In this document: positions 1 to 7,279 of the stretch, in pieces
Position numbering within the stretch: the first letter of the stretch is position 1
Layout of the letters: the number at the start of each line of letters is the position of its first letter
DNA from: JBMTVT01 sp049451635
Lineage (GTDB): Bacteria; Bacteroidota; Bacteroidia; Flavobacteriales; Flavobacteriaceae
DNA: 8,201 nucleotides
NCBI GenBank assembly: GCA_049451635.1
Contig: JBMTVT010000081.1
Location: forward strand, 1-8,201
Direction of reading: 5' to 3'
Notes under the pieces: model-generated
Database searches by the model: none
Seen by the model: the letters and a program-made list of their open reading frames with translations, nothing else
Told to the model about the DNA's origin: nothing
Translations under genes and position numbers: made by a program

Positions 1-2327
1 ATAATCATTAAGTCATCATTATCAGTAACGCTTTTTATGGCTACTAAGTTACCGGTTTTTTGGGTAATTGAAATGGTTTTAACACCTTTTCCTCCTCTGT
101 TGGTAATTCTATAAACAGCTTCACCGTCTTCAGGATCGTCAATAAAAGTTCGTTTACCATAACCATTTTCCGAAACCACCAATACGGTTTCTTCAAGTGG
201 GTTCTCAATAGTAACCATTCCTATCACTTCATCTTTAGCATTGGCAAGGGTAATTCCTCTAACACCAGAGGCATTTCTACCCATTGGTCTTGTTTTGGCT
301 TCCTCAAAACGGATAGCCTTACCAGATTTTAAAGCCAACATTACTTGGCTGTTTCCTGTGGTTAATTTAGCTTCAAGCAACTCATCGTCTTCTTTGATTG
401 TTATGGCATTGATTCCATTGGTCCTAGGACGAGAATATTGCTCTAAAGAGGTCTTTTTAACTTGACCGTTTTTAGTAGCCATGATTACATAATGACTGTT
501 GATGTAATCTTCATCTTTTAAATCCTGTGTGCAAATGAATGCCATTACTTTATCATCTTGTTCAATATTGATAAGGTTTTGAATAGCACGCCCTTTGGAA
601 GTTTTACTTCCTTCAGGAATTTCATAAACGCGCATCCAGAAACATTTTCCTTTTTGCGTAAAGAACAACATATATTGGTGGTTTGTACCAACAAATAAAT
701 GTTCCAAGAAATCTTCATTTCTGGTAGTCGAAGCTTTTTGTCCAACACCACCCCTATTTTGGGTCTTATATTCAGTAAGAGAAGTTCGTTTGATATAACC
801 CGCATGAGATATAGTGATGACCACTTTTTCATCAGGAATCATATCTTCAATACTTAAATCTCCTCCTGCATACTCAATAATTGAACGACGCTCATCACCG
901 TATTTTTCTTTAATAACTTCAAGCTCTTCTTTAATGATATCCATTCTACGCTCTTTCTTGTCTAGAATATCTTTTAAGTCTTCAATAGTTTTCATCAACT
1001 CTTCATACTCAGAACGCAATTTATCTTGCTCTAATCCTGTAAGTTGACGCAAACGCATTTCAACTATGGCCTTAGCTTGAATTTCGGTAAGTTTAAAACG
1101 TTCAATTAATTTTTCGCGAGCTTCATCGGCATTTGAAGAAGCACGTATAAGCGCAATAACTTCATCAATATTATCAGAAGCTATAATTAAACCTTCTAAA
1201 ATATGCGCTCTCTCTTCAGCTTTTCGTAATTCGTATGTAGTACGTCTTACAACAACTTCATGTCTATGTTCAACGAAATAATGTATTAAATCTTTTAAAT
1301 TTAAAAGTAGCGGACGACCATTTACTAATGCTATGTTATTTACACTAAATGAGGATTGTAGCGCTGTGTATTTATATAATTTGTTTAATACAATATTTGG
1401 AATAGCATCACGCTTTAAAACATAAACAATACGCATACCGTTTCTATCAGATTCATCTCGAATAGTAGCAATGCCATCTATTTTCTTTTCATTTACCAGG
1501 TCTGCAGTTTTCTTGATCATATCTGCTTTATTGACTTGATATGGAATCTCGGTTACAATGATGCATTCTCTGCCTGCTACTTCTTCAATATTAGCTTTTC
1601 CTCGCATGACAATTCGTCCGCGACCTGTTTGAAACGCTTCTTTTACACCATCATAACCATAAATGGTTCCACCAGTAGGAAAATCCGGAGCTTTAATATG
1701 CTTAATTAACTCATCTACATCAATATCAGGATTGTTAATATAAGCAATGGTTCCGTTAACAACCTCTGTTAAATTATGTGGTGGCATATTGGTTGCCATA
1801 CCAACTGCAATACCTGAGGCCCCATTAACTAAAAGCCCTGGGATACGAGTTGGTAAAACCTCTGGTTCTTGCAAAGTATCATCAAAATTAAGCTTGTGAT
1901 CTACAGTTTCCTTATCAATATCTGCCAGCATGTCCTCAGATATTTTTTGCATACGTGCTTCGGTGTAACGCATTGCTGCAGGACTATCACCATCTATAGA
2001 ACCAAAATTACCTTGTCCATCAACAAGCATGTAGCGTAAACTCCATTCTTGAGCCATACGAACCATAGCATCATAAACTGATGTATCACCATGTGGGTGG
2101 TATTTACCTAAAACTTCCCCCACTATTCTTGCGGATTTTTTATGTGCTGAATTTGCTCTAACACCCAGTTCATGCATTCCATAAAGCACACGTCTGTGAA
2201 CCGGTTTTAAGCCATCTCTTACATCTGGTAAAGCACGTGACACAATGACCGACATTGAATAATCAATGTAAGCCGATTTCATCTCATCCTCAATGTTGAT
2301 AGGGATCAATTTTTCTCCTTCTGCCAT
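1..2327 (-). CDS. gyrA: DNA gyrase subunit A (partial, C-terminus beyond left edge)
   Basis: GyrA is the breakage-reunion subunit of DNA gyrase; with GyrB it introduces negative supercoils in an ATP-dependent reaction in the cytoplasm. The reading frame is open from the ATG at 2327-2325 to the window edge, giving 775 codons; the family is usually somewhat over 800 residues, so a C-terminal piece is missing. Visible landmarks are the quinolone-determining stretch YHPHGDTSVYDAM (residues 76-88), the catalytic pair Arg120-Tyr121 in AMRYTEAR, and a long coiled-coil region around residues 400-480. The C-terminal beta-pinwheel starts near residue 500 and carries a GyrA-box-like QNRGGVG (523-529) and a second blade motif NRGGKG (743-748). 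The start is supported by the classic N-terminus MAEGEKLIPINIEDEM. No Shine-Dalgarno is seen; the leader is AT-rich, as is usual in Bacteroidota. It is transcribed divergently from clpC. Identification is very secure. Confidence 0.97.
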   Translation of the reverse strand, partial: MAEGEKLIPINIEDEMKSAYIDYSMSVIVSRALPDVRDGLKPVHRRVLYGMHELGVRANSAHKKSARIVGEVLGKYHPHGDTSVYDAMVRMAQEWSLRYMLVDGQGNFGSIDGDSPAAMRYTEARMQKISEDMLADIDKETVDHKLNFDDTLQEPEVLPTRIPGLLVNGASGIAVGMATNMPPHNLTEVVNGTIAYINNPDIDVDELIKHIKAPDFPTGGTIYGYDGVKEAFQTGRGRIVMRGKANIEEVAGRECIIVTEIPYQVNKADMIKKTADLVNEKKIDGIATIRDESDRNGMRIVYVLKRDAIPNIVLNKLYKYTALQSSFSVNNIALVNGRPLLLNLKDLIHYFVEHRHEVVVRRTTYELRKAEERAHILEGLIIASDNIDEVIALIRASSNADEAREKLIERFKLTEIQAKAIVEMRLRQLTGLEQDKLRSEYEELMKTIEDLKDILDKKERRMDIIKEELEVIKEKYGDERRSIIEYAGGDLSIEDMIPDEKVVITISHAGYIKRTSLTEYKTQNRGGVGQKASTTRNEDFLEHLFVGTNHQYMLFFTQKGKCFWMRVYEIPEGSKTSKGRAIQNLINIEQDDKVMAFICTQDLKDEDYINSHYVIMATKNGQVKKTSLEQYSRPRTNGINAITIKEDDELLEAKLTTGNSQVMLALKSGKAIRFEEAKTRPMGRNASGVRGITLANAKDEVIGMVTIENPLEETVLVVSENGYGKRTFIDDPEDGEAVYRITNRGGKGVKTISITQKTGNLVAIKSVTDNDDLMI

Positions 2328-2587
2328 ATATAATTTAATTTAGTTTTTATGTGAATTTCAAAACATGCTAATATAAGTATTTCAATAGTTATGGTAAGCC
2401 TTTTAATCGTGTTTTTCATGTTTTTTATTAACAATTTCACCCTGTTTTTTAGTTAATAAGTATCCCTCAAAAAGTTTTGATTTTATTAAGATTTTTTCGT
2501 CAATTAGCAACTAACATACATTTTTAGGTATAGTTTTTGCCTTTAGTTAAATGTTTTACTATTTTTAATGCAGAAAGGACAAGATTT
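2328..2587. other. Divergent gyrA-clpC intergenic region
   Basis: This 260-bp AT-rich spacer must carry the promoters of both gyrA (minus) and clpC (plus). I see no tRNA, small ORF with a plausible start, or strong hairpin in it. The Bacteroidota housekeeping promoter (-33 TTTG, -7 TAnnTTTG) has no perfect copy. On the plus strand TAGTTTTT at 2531-2538 is a near match to the -7 element about 50 bases before the clpC start, but no TTG lies at the right distance upstream. No CtsR-type heptad repeat or CIRCE-like inverted repeat was recognised, so stress control of clpC cannot be read from the sequence. Confidence 0.6.
2572..2579 (+). promoter_or_regulatory. Ribosome binding site deciding the clpC start
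   Basis: The purine-rich AGAAAGGA lies 8 bases before the ATG at 2588. This supports ATG 2588 over the in-frame TTG at 2537. A recognisable Shine-Dalgarno is unusual among the other genes here, whose leaders are simply AT-rich. Confidence 0.5.
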
Positions 2588-5146
2588 ATGGATGATAATT
2601 TTTCACCAAGAGTAAAAGATGTTATTGCTTTCAGCAAAGAGGAAGCACTGCGCCTTGGCCATGATTTTATTGGTACCGAGCACTTGATGCTTGGTCTTTT
2701 AAGAGATGGCAATGGAAAGGCCATTAACATTTTAAACGCCTTAGAAATTGACTTGAACCACTTAAGGCGAAAAGTTGAAATATTAAGTCCTGCCAACCCA
2801 AATATTGCTGTAGCTTCAAACCAAAAAAAGAACTTACACTTAACAAGGCAAGCAGAACGAGCTCTAAAAACAACGTTTTTGGAAGCAAAACTATTTCAAA
2901 GTACTTCAATTAATACAGCGCACTTATTGCTTTGTATTTTAAGAAACGAAAACGACCCAACTACTAAACTTTTAAATAAATTAAAAGTTGACTACGACAA
3001 TGTTAAAGAACAATTCAAATTTATGATTACTAACAATAATAATTATCCTGATATTTCAGGAGAACCCAAAGCGGAATCTTTTGAGGATGATGTTAATCCT
3101 GAGGACGATTCAGCAAAAGATAATGTTTTTAATACGCCTTCTGGTAAGTCCAATAAAAAGTCGAAAACACCTGTTTTGGATAATTTTGGACGTGATTTAA
3201 CCGCTTTAGCCGAAGAAGGCAAGTTAGATCCTGTTGTGGGTAGAGAAAAGGAGATACAGCGCGTTTCTCAGGTTTTAAGTAGAAGAAAGAAAAACAACCC
3301 ACTTTTAATAGGTGAACCTGGTGTTGGTAAATCGGCCATTGCTGAAGGTTTGGCACTTAGAATTGTAAAACGAAAAGTATCGAGAATCTTATTCAACAAA
3401 CGTGTTGTTACACTTGACCTAGCTAGTTTAGTTGCTGGAACAAAATACCGTGGACAGTTTGAAGAACGTATGAAAGCTGTTATGAATGAGCTTGAAAAGA
3501 ATGACGATGTTATTCTTTTCATCGATGAAATCCACACCATCGTAGGTGCTGGTGGTGCTACAGGAAGCTTAGATGCCTCAAACATGTTTAAACCTGCTCT
3601 GGCACGTGGCGAAATCCAATGCATTGGTGCCACAACGCTTGATGAATACAGGCAATATATTGAAAAAGACGGTGCTCTAGAACGCCGTTTCCAAAAGGTA
3701 ATTGTTGAGCCAACTTCAGTAGAAGAAACCATTGAAATCCTCAACAATATTAAGGCTAAATATGAAGATCATCATAACGTTGATTATACACCTGAAGCTA
3801 TTGAAGCTTGTGTTAAATTAACAAATAGGTATATGACCGAACGTTTCTTACCAGACAAAGCTATTGATGCTTTAGATGAGGCCGGTTCTCGGGTTCATAT
3901 AACAAATATAGAGGTTCCCAAACAAATTTTAGAGCTTGAAAAGCAACTTGAAGCGATTAAGGAAACTAAAAACGCAGTAGTTAGAAAGCAAAAATATGAA
4001 GAAGCAGCCAAACTTAGGGATGATGAAAAACGCATCGAAAAAGAGTTAGCTATTGCTCAAGAAAAATGGGAAGAAGACACTAAACAACATCGTGAAATTG
4101 TGACTGAAGACAATGTAGCCGATGTAGTTTCTATGATGACTGGTGTTCCTGTGAACAGAATTGCTCAAACTGAAATTAATAAATTAGCCGAATTACCCAA
4201 CCTTATCAAAGGCAAAGTAATTGGTCAAGATGAAGCAGTTGCCAAAGTAGTTAAGGCTATACAGCGTAATCGTGCTGGACTTAAAGATCCAAACAAACCA
4301 ATTGGATCATTTATATTTTTGGGTCAAACTGGAGTTGGTAAAACGCAGTTGGCAAAAGTGCTTTCTCGTGAGTTGTTTGATAGTGAAGACTCCTTAGTGA
4401 GAATTGACATGAGCGAATACATGGAAAAATTTGCGATTTCAAGACTTATTGGTGCTCCTCCAGGATATGTTGGCTATGAAGAAGGTGGGCAATTAACCGA
4501 AAAAGTAAGACGCAAACCTTACGCAGTAATTCTATTAGATGAAATTGAAAAAGCACATCCAGATGTATTCAACATGCTCCTACAAGTGCTTGATGATGGT
4601 TACTTAACGGATAGTTTAGGAAGAAAAATCGATTTTAGAAACACCATTATCATAATGACCTCTAATATTGGTGCTAGAAAACTAAAAGATTTTGGTACTG
4701 GTATCGGCTTTGGCACGTCTTCACAAAAAGCTCAAGAGGATGCCAATGCAAGAAGCGTTATTGAAAATGCACTTAAAAAATCGTTCGCGCCAGAATTCCT
4801 AAACCGAATAGACGATGTTGTAGTATTTAATCCTTTGGAGAAAGAAGATATCAACAAAATTATTGATATTGAATTGCAAAAACTATTGGCCAGAATAAAA
4901 GGATTAGGTTATAATTTAACATTAACTAATAGCGCAAAAGATTATATTGCCGAAAAAGGTTTTGACAAACAATATGGTGCTAGACCGTTAAAAAGAGCTA
5001 TCCAAAAATATGTTGAAGATGCTCTAGCAGAAGAAATTGTAGCATCACATTTACAAGAAGGTGATAGTATAAAAATTGATTTAGATAGCAAAAAAGAAGA
5101 ATTAAGCATCACCATTGAAAAGGCCGAAAAGTCTACTGAGTCTTGA
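2588..5146 (+). CDS. clpC: ATP-dependent Clp protease ATP-binding subunit ClpC
   Basis: This is an AAA+ unfoldase of the Hsp100/Clp family that unfolds substrates and threads them into the ClpP peptidase in the cytoplasm. The product is 852 residues. In order: Clp N-terminal double repeat (about 1-145), an acidic low-complexity linker (about 146-195), and D1 ATPase with Walker A GEPGVGKS (242-249) and Walker B ILFIDEIH (309-316). A UVR-type coiled coil follows (about 464-500, core YEEAAKLRDDEKRIEKEL), then D2 ATPase with Walker A GQTGVGKT (579-586), Walker B Asp651-Glu652, the ClpP-docking tripeptide Ile706-Gly707-Phe708 and the sensor-2 motif GARPLKR (797-803). The UVR insert and IGF loop distinguish ClpC from ClpB and ClpA. 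All catalytic motifs look intact. An in-frame TTG at 2537 would add 17 residues (MPLVKCFTIF...), which do not look like family sequence; ATG 2588 has a Shine-Dalgarno and gives the normal N-terminus MDDNFSPRVKDVIAFSKEEA. It appears monocistronic, ending in its own terminator. Confidence 0.97.
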   Translation: MDDNFSPRVKDVIAFSKEEALRLGHDFIGTEHLMLGLLRDGNGKAINILNALEIDLNHLRRKVEILSPANPNIAVASNQKKNLHLTRQAERALKTTFLEAKLFQSTSINTAHLLLCILRNENDPTTKLLNKLKVDYDNVKEQFKFMITNNNNYPDISGEPKAESFEDDVNPEDDSAKDNVFNTPSGKSNKKSKTPVLDNFGRDLTALAEEGKLDPVVGREKEIQRVSQVLSRRKKNNPLLIGEPGVGKSAIAEGLALRIVKRKVSRILFNKRVVTLDLASLVAGTKYRGQFEERMKAVMNELEKNDDVILFIDEIHTIVGAGGATGSLDASNMFKPALARGEIQCIGATTLDEYRQYIEKDGALERRFQKVIVEPTSVEETIEILNNIKAKYEDHHNVDYTPEAIEACVKLTNRYMTERFLPDKAIDALDEAGSRVHITNIEVPKQILELEKQLEAIKETKNAVVRKQKYEEAAKLRDDEKRIEKELAIAQEKWEEDTKQHREIVTEDNVADVVSMMTGVPVNRIAQTEINKLAELPNLIKGKVIGQDEAVAKVVKAIQRNRAGLKDPNKPIGSFIFLGQTGVGKTQLAKVLSRELFDSEDSLVRIDMSEYMEKFAISRLIGAPPGYVGYEEGGQLTEKVRRKPYAVILLDEIEKAHPDVFNMLLQVLDDGYLTDSLGRKIDFRNTIIIMTSNIGARKLKDFGTGIGFGTSSQKAQEDANARSVIENALKKSFAPEFLNRIDDVVVFNPLEKEDINKIIDIELQKLLARIKGLGYNLTLTNSAKDYIAEKGFDKQYGARPLKRAIQKYVEDALAEEIVASHLQEGDSIKIDLDSKKEELSITIEKAEKSTES

Positions 5147-5171
5147 TTAAATCAATATTTTTAAAATTTAA

Positions 5172-5207
5172 AATCCTACTAATAAAAATTTAGTGGGATT
5201 TTTTTTT
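5172..5207 (+). terminator. Intrinsic terminator of clpC
   Basis: A 9-bp stem, AATCCTACT (5172-5180) with AGTGGGATT (5192-5200) and one T-G wobble, closes an 11-base AT loop. It is followed by seven T residues (5201-5207). It lies 26 bases past the clpC stop codon and separates clpC from the decayed locus downstream. Confidence 0.88.
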
Positions 5208-5262
5208 GAAAACTGTAACAAATAAAAAAACATTAATCTATAACATAACAATTATAATTTTT

Positions 5263-5579
5263 TTAACGCCAACCCAATTAAATAATGAGCAGCTCATTGA
5301 GCTTTGTAAATCTGGACACCAATCTGCACAATTGGAAATTTACAACAGATATTACAAAGCCATGTACAACATATCCTTAAGAATTGTAAAAGAGAGCTAT
5401 GAAGCCGAAGACATTATGCAATGCAGGATTCATTTTTAGCCGCCTTTACAAAACTGAATGATTTGAATGACGCTAAAATTTTTGGTACCTGGTTGAAAAG
5501 AATTGTTATTAACAATAGTATTTATCATTACAAAAAGAAAAGCAAATATCAAGAAGTAGCTTTAGATGAAGACAACAAT
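5263..5579 (+). pseudogene. ECF-type RNA polymerase sigma factor, truncated and frameshifted remnant
   Basis: This is the N-terminal part of a sigma-70 family (ECF, Bacteroidota type) sigma factor. The first segment reads TPTQLNNEQLIELCKSGHQSAQLEIYNRYYK... up to EAEDIM. After a frame change it continues QDSFLAAFTKLNDL... and GTWLKRIVINNSIYHYKKK, which together give essentially all of region 2 (core binding and -10 recognition). Region 4 (-35 recognition helix-turn-helix) is absent. The frame is broken at 5416-5425 by a tandem duplication of ATGCA; removing one copy restores EDIMQDSF across the join. No ATG or GTG begins the frame: the only upstream start-like codon is a TTG at 5206 inside the T-run of the clpC terminator, and the codon just before the family-like TPTQL is TTA (5263). 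A shorter ATG at 5362 would remove most of region 2.1. After about 5579 the frame passes into unrelated GIN-domain sequence. Non-functional as a sigma factor with high likelihood. Confidence 0.87.
5416..5425 (+). repeat. 5-bp tandem duplication (ATGCA x2) causing a frameshift
   Basis: The sequence ATT-ATGCA-ATGCA-GGATTC contains two adjacent copies of ATGCA. With one copy the sigma region 2 frame is continuous (D-I-M-Q-D-S-F). With two, the frame reads Q-C-R-I-H-F and stops at TAG 5437-5439. Confidence 0.85.
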
Positions 5580-5766
5580 AAAATATCGCTAGCAGGTTAT
5601 GGCGATTTATGGAATGAAGATGCCATAAATGCTGATAACCTTGATGTTGCCTTGGCAGGATCGGGTGACTTAACTTTAGATATTAATACTGCATCGGCGG
5701 ATGCTTCTATTGCAGCTCTGGAGATTTTCATGGTTTTAATTTACAGGCTAATAATACCGATGTTTC

Positions 5767-5781
5767 AGTTGCTGGCTCTGG
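5767..5781 (+). repeat. 15-bp direct repeat, copy 1, within GIN turns
   Basis: AGTTGCTGGCTCTGG occurs here and again at 5875-5889, an offset of 108 bases (36 codons, two GIN turns). Both copies encode VAGSG in the same frame. The damaged turn at 5711-5720 (TTGCAGCTCTGG) is the same module minus one G. Confidence 0.8.
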
Positions 5782-5874
5782 TGATGCCGAGGTAGTAAGT
5801 AAAGAAACTTTAAAAGCAAGAGTATCTGGATCTGGCAATATTGTTTATAAAGGCGATCCAAAAATGGACACGAA

Positions 5875-5889
5875 AGTTGCTGGCTCTGG
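5875..5889 (+). repeat. 15-bp direct repeat, copy 2, within GIN turns
   Basis: This is the second exact copy of AGTTGCTGGCTCTGG, encoding the last AGSG turn before the stop codon. Such repeats are coding modules of the GIN domain, not a separate element. Confidence 0.8.
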
Positions 5890-5924
5890 CAGAATAACAA
5901 ACAACTAAAATTTCTATATTATTG

Positions 5925-5956
5925 AAAAAGCAACAAAAGTTTTTGTTGCTTTTTTT
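5925..5956. terminator. Bidirectional terminator between the pseudogene and the MFS gene
   Basis: AAAAAGCAACAAA (5925-5937) pairs with TTTGTTGCTTTTT (5942-5954) around the tetraloop AGTT. The T-run 5950-5956 serves plus-strand transcripts, and the A-run 5925-5929 serves minus-strand ones. The MFS stop codon (5955-5957 on the minus strand) sits at the edge of this hairpin. Confidence 0.8.
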
Positions 5957-7250
5957 ATGCTTTTTCTTTAGGAACCCTAAACAACAAAACAATTCCTGCA
6001 AAAAAGAAAACAAATAGAAATAAAATACCATTTCGCATACTTCCAGTTATCTGATCGATAAACGCAAAAATAACCATACCTATAACGATACCTATTTTTT
6101 CGGCAACATCATAAAAGCTGAAGTAGGAAGTAGTATCATCTGTTTCTGGTAAAAATTTTGAATAGGTTGAACGAGCTAAGGCTTGTATACCACCCATAAC
6201 CAACCCAACAATACTCGCCGCGATATAAAAATGCATAGGGGTTTCCATATAATATGCATAAAAACACAAGCTCATCCAAACTAAATTAACCGTAATAAGT
6301 GTTTTGATGTTTCCAAATTTTGAGGACGCTCTTGAAGTTAAAACAGCTCCTAAAACAGCCACTAATTGAATTACTAAAATACTAACTATCAGTCCTGTTG
6401 TTTTGGCATCATCACTGCCCCAAGCTATTTCTTCCTCACCAAAATAAACGGCTACCAACATAATGGTTTGTACTGCCATACTAAACACAAAAAAAGCATA
6501 TAAATAGCGTTTTAATCTTAAGTTTTGTTTGAGTTGTTTCCAAACTTGCTGTAATTCCTTTAACCCATTGAATAGAATTGCTCTGGTTACTTTATGTCCG
6601 CTGCCTACTCCTTTTGGCAACCAATAAAATGAATATTGGCTAAAAACAATCCACCATACTCCTACCGTGATAAATGAATAACGCATCATTTGCATTTTTG
6701 ATTCACCATCATCTTGACTCATCACCATAGCTAAATTCACTATCAATAACAATACACTTCCAAAATAACCTAAACTAAACCCTTTGGCACTCACCCTATC
6801 CTGTTGTTCTGGAAAAGCAATATCAGGCAAATAGGAATTATAAAAAACCAAACTACCCCAATAGCCAATCAATCCCATAAAATAAAATAGAATACTTAAA
6901 TAAATATGGTCTAAACTAAACCAATATAAACCTATACAACCCAGACCACCTGTATAACAAAAGAATTTCATGAAATTCTTTTTATTGCCTACATAATCTG
7001 CAATCCCAGAAAGAATGGGAGAAGTAAAAGCAACTACCAAAAATGTAAAAGCTGTAACAAAGGTGATCAAAGCAGTACTCTTAAATTCATATCCAAAAGC
7101 TTGAACGGTTTTGATTTCAGATAAAAATAAAGCAGAATAAAATATTGGAAAAATGGATGACGCTATGGTTAAGGTGTATACAGAATTCGCCCAATCGTAA
7201 AACGCCCAAGCGTTTAGAAGTTTTTTACTTCCTTTTTGTAATGTTGTCAT
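5955..7250 (-). CDS. MFS transporter, UMF1 / Atg22-like family
   Basis: This is a 431-residue polytopic inner-membrane protein of the major facilitator superfamily. The N-terminus NAWAFYDWANSVY (residues 13-25) is the hallmark of the UMF1 (Atg22-like) group. A motif-A-like loop SGIADYVGNKK follows the second membrane segment, YNSYLPDIAF lies in the fourth/fifth region, and GGIQALARSTYSKFLPE in the C-terminal half is also typical. About 12 hydrophobic segments can be seen, with a basic, polar central loop (around GLKELQQVWKQLKQNLRLKR) between the two halves. The protein ends in the charged tail PKEKA. Fungal relatives export amino acids from vacuoles, but the substrate of bacterial members is not established and none is proposed here. 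An upstream in-frame ATG at 7292 would add 14 residues encoded by the terminator hairpin of the neighbouring gene, so ATG 7250 is preferred. It is transcribed in the same direction as the M48 gene but separated from it by a terminator. Confidence 0.9.
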   Translation of the reverse strand: MTTLQKGSKKLLNAWAFYDWANSVYTLTIASSIFPIFYSALFLSEIKTVQAFGYEFKSTALITFVTAFTFLVVAFTSPILSGIADYVGNKKNFMKFFCYTGGLGCIGLYWFSLDHIYLSILFYFMGLIGYWGSLVFYNSYLPDIAFPEQQDRVSAKGFSLGYFGSVLLLIVNLAMVMSQDDGESKMQMMRYSFITVGVWWIVFSQYSFYWLPKGVGSGHKVTRAILFNGLKELQQVWKQLKQNLRLKRYLYAFFVFSMAVQTIMLVAVYFGEEEIAWGSDDAKTTGLIVSILVIQLVAVLGAVLTSRASSKFGNIKTLITVNLVWMSLCFYAYYMETPMHFYIAASIVGLVMGGIQALARSTYSKFLPETDDTTSYFSFYDVAEKIGIVIGMVIFAFIDQITGSMRNGILFLFVFFFAGIVLLFRVPKEKA

Positions 7251-7252
7251 AT

Positions 7253-7279
7253 AAAAAAGCTGCCTTTTATTGGCAGCTT
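7253..7279 (-). terminator. Intrinsic terminator of the M48 gene, abutting the MFS start codon
   Basis: On the minus strand, AAGCTGCC (7279-7272) pairs perfectly with GGCAGCTT (7264-7257) over a 7-base AT loop, followed by a short T-run ending at 7253. It lies 26 bases after the M48 stop codon, and only two bases (7252-7251) separate it from the MFS ATG at 7250-7248. It may act as terminator, attenuator, or as a structure in the MFS leader. Confidence 0.85.

Larger units (their letters stand above)
5580..5908 (+). pseudogene. Head-GIN domain (DUF2807) protein, C-terminal remnant fused to the sigma fragment
   Basis: The translation shows the repeat half of a Bacteroidota head-GIN/DUF2807 (putative autotransporter-adhesin head) protein, normally secreted or surface-exposed and of unknown function. 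Six Gly-rich turns recur every 18-21 residues: AGYGD (5592), AGSGD (5655), a damaged AGSGD (5712), AGSGD (5771), SGSGN (5825) and AGSGR (5879). The frame ends at TAA 5906-5908 with RITNN. The N-terminal signal peptide and first half of the domain are missing; sigma factor sequence takes their place without a stop. One base, a G of the expected GCA-GGC-TCT-GGA, is missing at about 5715. The frame therefore shifts from SIA to ALEIFMVLIYRL and stops early at 5793-5795, while the correct continuation (GDFHGFNLQANNTDVSVAGSGDAEVV...) is in another frame. This is a remnant and not a working gene. The family name rests on recognition of the repeat pattern. Confidence 0.82.

Noticed and set aside
241..1047. 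Small open frames inside gyrA (241-465 plus, 545-832 minus, 814-1047 plus)
   Set aside because: They overlap the well-conserved gyrA coding sequence in other frames, are low-complexity, and match no family I know.
2529..2539. Possible -7 promoter element for clpC (TATAGTTTTTG)
   Set aside because: It matches TAnnTTTG only with one base out of place, and there is no TTG/TTTG element at the required distance upstream.
2537..2587. TTG start extending ClpC by 17 residues
   Set aside because: The extra residues (MPLVKCFTIFNAERTRF) do not resemble the family N-terminus, while ATG 2588 has a Shine-Dalgarno at 8 bases.
2524..3747. Minus-strand open frames inside clpC (2524-2796, 2724-2909, 3129-3356, 3268-3747)
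   Set aside because: These are shadows of the clpC coding strand; their compositions are the mirror of conserved ClpC motifs.
5253..5262. TATAAT-like box before the sigma remnant
   Set aside because: It lies in an AT-rich stretch where such matches are expected by chance, and no -33 element accompanies it.
5416..5439. Programmed ribosomal frameshifting in the sigma gene
   Set aside because: There is no slippery heptamer or following pseudoknot. The shift is explained by an exact ATGCA duplication, and the gene has other inactivating lesions.
5810..6031. 73-codon minus-strand frame across the GIN remnant and the MFS 3' end
   Set aside because: It spans a terminator and a different frame of the MFS gene, and its F/C/K-rich composition looks like translated AT-rich DNA.
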